A DNA stretch of 15,803 bases, taken from positions 52,400 through 68,202 of the forward strand of contig DMNK01000016.1 in NCBI GenBank assembly GCA_003453695.1, written 5' to 3'. The stretch comes from Acidimicrobiaceae bacterium (lineage in GTDB: Bacteria > Actinomycetota > Acidimicrobiia > Acidimicrobiales > UBA8190). Below the pieces are notes generated by a model. It saw only the letters and a list, made by a program, of their open reading frames with translations, was not told where the DNA came from and did no database searches. The position numbers and the translations under genes were made by a program. Shown piece by piece: positions 14,596 through 15,803 of the stretch (the first letter of the stretch is position 1; each line of letters starts with the position of its first letter).

Positions 14596-14622
14596 CGGAC
14601 GCGCCCGACGGCGCCGCGTCCG
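14596..14622. terminator. Bidirectional hairpin between convergent genes
   Basis: CGGACGCG at 14596-14603 and CGCGTCCG at 14615-14622 form a perfect 8-bp stem with an 11-nt loop. It fills most of the 36-nt gap between the racemase stop and the stop of the minus-strand RAM-domain gene. There is no T-run on either side, as is common for terminators in high-GC actinobacteria. Confidence 0.6.
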
Positions 14623-14625
14623 GCG

Positions 14626-14862
14626 TCAGAGGTTCACGACCGGGCAGGTCACCGTGCGGGTGATGCCCTCGATGAGCTGGATGTGGCTCACCACCATGCG
14701 CCCCAGCTCGTCCACCGAAGGCGCCTCGGCCCGGACGATCACGTCGTAGGGACCGGTCACGTCCTCGGCCGAGATCACACCCGAGATGTCGGCCACCTGC
14801 TGCGCCACGTTGGCGGCCTTGCCGACTTCGGTCTGGATGAGCACGTAGGCGGTGACGGCCAT
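14626..14862 (-). CDS. Stand-alone Lrp/AsnC-type ligand-binding (RAM) domain protein
   Basis: The 78-residue protein matches the effector domain of Lrp/AsnC regulators: AVTAYVLIQTEVGKAANVAQ forms the first strand and helix, then DISGVISAEDVTGPYDVIVRAEAP, with the characteristic TGPYD turn, and a final helix and strand (ELGRMVVSHIQLIEGITRT, then CPVVNL). No helix-turn-helix domain precedes it: a GGGAGGGA ribosome site lies immediately upstream of the ATG, so the short form appears genuine. RAM-only proteins form oligomers that bind amino acids or similar small molecules and may modulate partner Lrp proteins or enzymes. It lies downstream of pckG on the same strand, separated by a 57-nt gap containing a hairpin. 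Ligand and partner are unknown. Confidence 0.9.
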   Translation of the reverse strand: MAVTAYVLIQTEVGKAANVAQQVADISGVISAEDVTGPYDVIVRAEAPSVDELGRMVVSHIQLIEGITRTVTCPVVNL

Positions 14863-14881
14863 GGTCCCTCCCGGGCGTCGG

Positions 14882-14901
14882 GGCCGGCCTGGGAGCCGGC
14901 C
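14882..14901 (-). terminator. Hairpin between pckG and the RAM-domain gene
   Basis: GGCCGGC (14882-14888) and GCCGGCC (14895-14901) form a perfect 7-bp stem with a 6-nt loop, 19 nt beyond the pckG stop on the minus strand and 19 nt before the RAM-gene start. There is no T-run. It may terminate or attenuate readthrough from pckG. Confidence 0.45.
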
Positions 14902-14919
14902 GGCGTCATCGTAGGACGG

Positions 14920-15803
14920 TCAGCCCAGACGGCGCTCGAGGGCGTCCAACTCGTCGGCCAGCTCCGGCGGCAGGCGGTGGCCGAAGCGGGCGTAGTGCTC
15001 GGAGATGAGCGGCAGCTCGGCCCGCCACTCCGCGGCGTCCACCCGCAGCAGCTCCTCCATGTCCTCCTTGGAGACGTCGACGCCCTCGGTGTCGATGGCG
15101 CCGGGAGCGGGCACGTGGCCGATGGGGGTTTCGACCGCGTCGCCTCGGCCGGCGGTGCGCTCGACGATCCACGCCATCACCCGGGCGTTCTCGCCGTAGC
15201 CGGGCCACAGGAAACGCCCGTCAGCGTCCTTGCGGAACCAGTTGACGTAGTAGAGGCGGGGGAGCTTCGACGCGTCGGTGGACTTCCCGATGCGCAACCA
15301 GTGCCCGAAGTAATCGGCCATGTTGTACCCGCAGAAGGGGAGCATGGCGAAGGGGTCGCGCCGCAGCTTGCCCACCTCGCCGGTGGCCGCCGCCGTGGTC
15401 TCCGAGGACATGATCGAGCCGAGGAAGACTCCTTGGCGCCAGTCGAAGGCTTCGGTGACGAGCGGGACCGTTGACCGGCGCCTGCCTCCGAAGAGGATGG
15501 CCGAGATGGGAACGCCCTTGGGATCCTGCCACTCGGGCGCGCAGGCCGGGTTCTGATCGACGGGGACGGTGAAGCGGGCGTTGGGGTGGGCGGCGGTCGT
15601 CGACGACTCCGGCGTCCAGTCGCGCCCCTGCCAGTCGGTGAGATGGGCAGGGGGCTTGCCGTCCATGCCCTCCCACCACACGTCACCGTCGTCGGTGAGT
15701 GCGGTGTTGGTGAAGATCGTGTTCGACCCGAGGGTCTTCATGGCGTTGGGGTTGGTGGCGGTGGAGGTGCCGGGCGCGACACCGAAGAAGCCGGCCTCGG
15801 GGT
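14920..15803 (-). CDS. pckG: GTP-dependent phosphoenolpyruvate carboxykinase, C-terminal half (5' partial)
   Basis: The frame is open from the right edge to a TGA stop (14920-14922 on the complement), giving about 294 C-terminal residues of an enzyme normally near 600. It shows [20 protein letters not shown] right at the window edge, then the nucleotide-site region [29 protein letters not shown], and [13 protein letters not shown], all diagnostic of the GTP-using PckG family rather than the ATP-using PckA. It interconverts oxaloacetate and phosphoenolpyruvate plus CO2 in gluconeogenesis and anaplerosis in the cytoplasm. The P-loop and metal-binding residues lie mostly outside the window. An internal ATG at 15741 is not the start, since the conserved family sequence continues upstream of it. 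Its product sits upstream of a small amino-acid-sensor-like RAM protein, a possible regulatory link. The identification is secure. Confidence 0.95.
   Translation of the reverse strand, partial: PEAGFFGVAPGTSTATNPNAMKTLGSNTIFTNTALTDDGDVWWEGMDGKPPAHLTDWQGRDWTPESSTTAAHPNARFTVPVDQNPACAPEWQDPKGVPISAILFGGRRRSTVPLVTEAFDWRQGVFLGSIMSSETTAAATGEVGKLRRDPFAMLPFCGYNMADYFGHWLRIGKSTDASKLPRLYYVNWFRKDADGRFLWPGYGENARVMAWIVERTAGRGDAVETPIGHVPAPGAIDTEGVDVSKEDMEELLRVDAAEWRAELPLISEHYARFGHRLPPELADELDALERRLG

Noticed and set aside
14683..15474. 263-codon plus-strand frame over the RAM gene and pckG
   Set aside because: Antisense shadow of strongly conserved pckG and RAM domain sequence.
1..15803. Search for CRISPR arrays, tRNA/rRNA genes, insertion sequences, phage genes, toxin-antitoxin or defence systems
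   Set aside because: I saw no regularly spaced repeats, transposase motifs, RNA gene signatures or known defence domains. The UvrD-like helicase lacks nuclease or other defence partners.

Overview
The window comes from a high-GC actinobacterial chromosome. An uncultured member of the Acidimicrobiia is my best guess, but it is an inference. Support comes from very strong G/C bias at third codon positions, GTP-type PEP carboxykinase, a mycobacterial-type alpha-methylacyl-CoA racemase, a RdmC-like hydrolase, a MurF-type ligase with its own membrane domain, and several genes that start about 8 nt after a TANNNT box with no Shine-Dalgarno, as in leaderless actinobacterial transcripts. Coding density is high. 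No noncoding gap exceeds about 120 nt, and I saw no rRNA, tRNA, CRISPR array or insertion sequence.

Left part (1-3931): the Lys/Ala-rich tail of a gene that begins outside the window, then a 110-nt relatively A/T-rich gap, then three overlapping genes in one direction. These encode type IV prepilin-like, cysteine-rich secreted proteins: a prepilin with a fibronectin-III domain and an Ig-like end, a PilW/PulJ-like minor prepilin, and a PilX-like protein with a C-terminal DUF7305-like domain. No pilus motor, platform or prepilin peptidase gene is in the window. This cassette is the least ordinary part of the sequence.

Middle part (3958-11436): a FabZ-type dehydratase and exodeoxyribonuclease III run rightward and converge on a compact UvrD/Rep-family helicase on the minus strand. 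From the divergent gap at 7032-7152 a rightward series begins: alpha/beta hydrolase, membrane-anchored MurF-like ligase, D-Ala-D-Ala ligase, and a bacterial-PH/SHOCT membrane protein. Ddl makes the dipeptide that MurF enzymes add, so these two neighbours form a plausible functional pair for the cell wall.

Right part (11447-15803): a short galactokinase on the minus strand, converging with the PH protein. Divergent from it is a two-gene operon, a RdmC-like hydrolase overlapping an alpha-methylacyl-CoA racemase by 4 nt. This meets, tail to tail across a perfect 8-bp hairpin, a stand-alone Lrp/AsnC effector (RAM) domain protein. Upstream of that gene on the same minus strand lies pckG, which runs off the right edge. 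Apart from the prepilin cassette the content is ordinary housekeeping and central or lipid metabolism.
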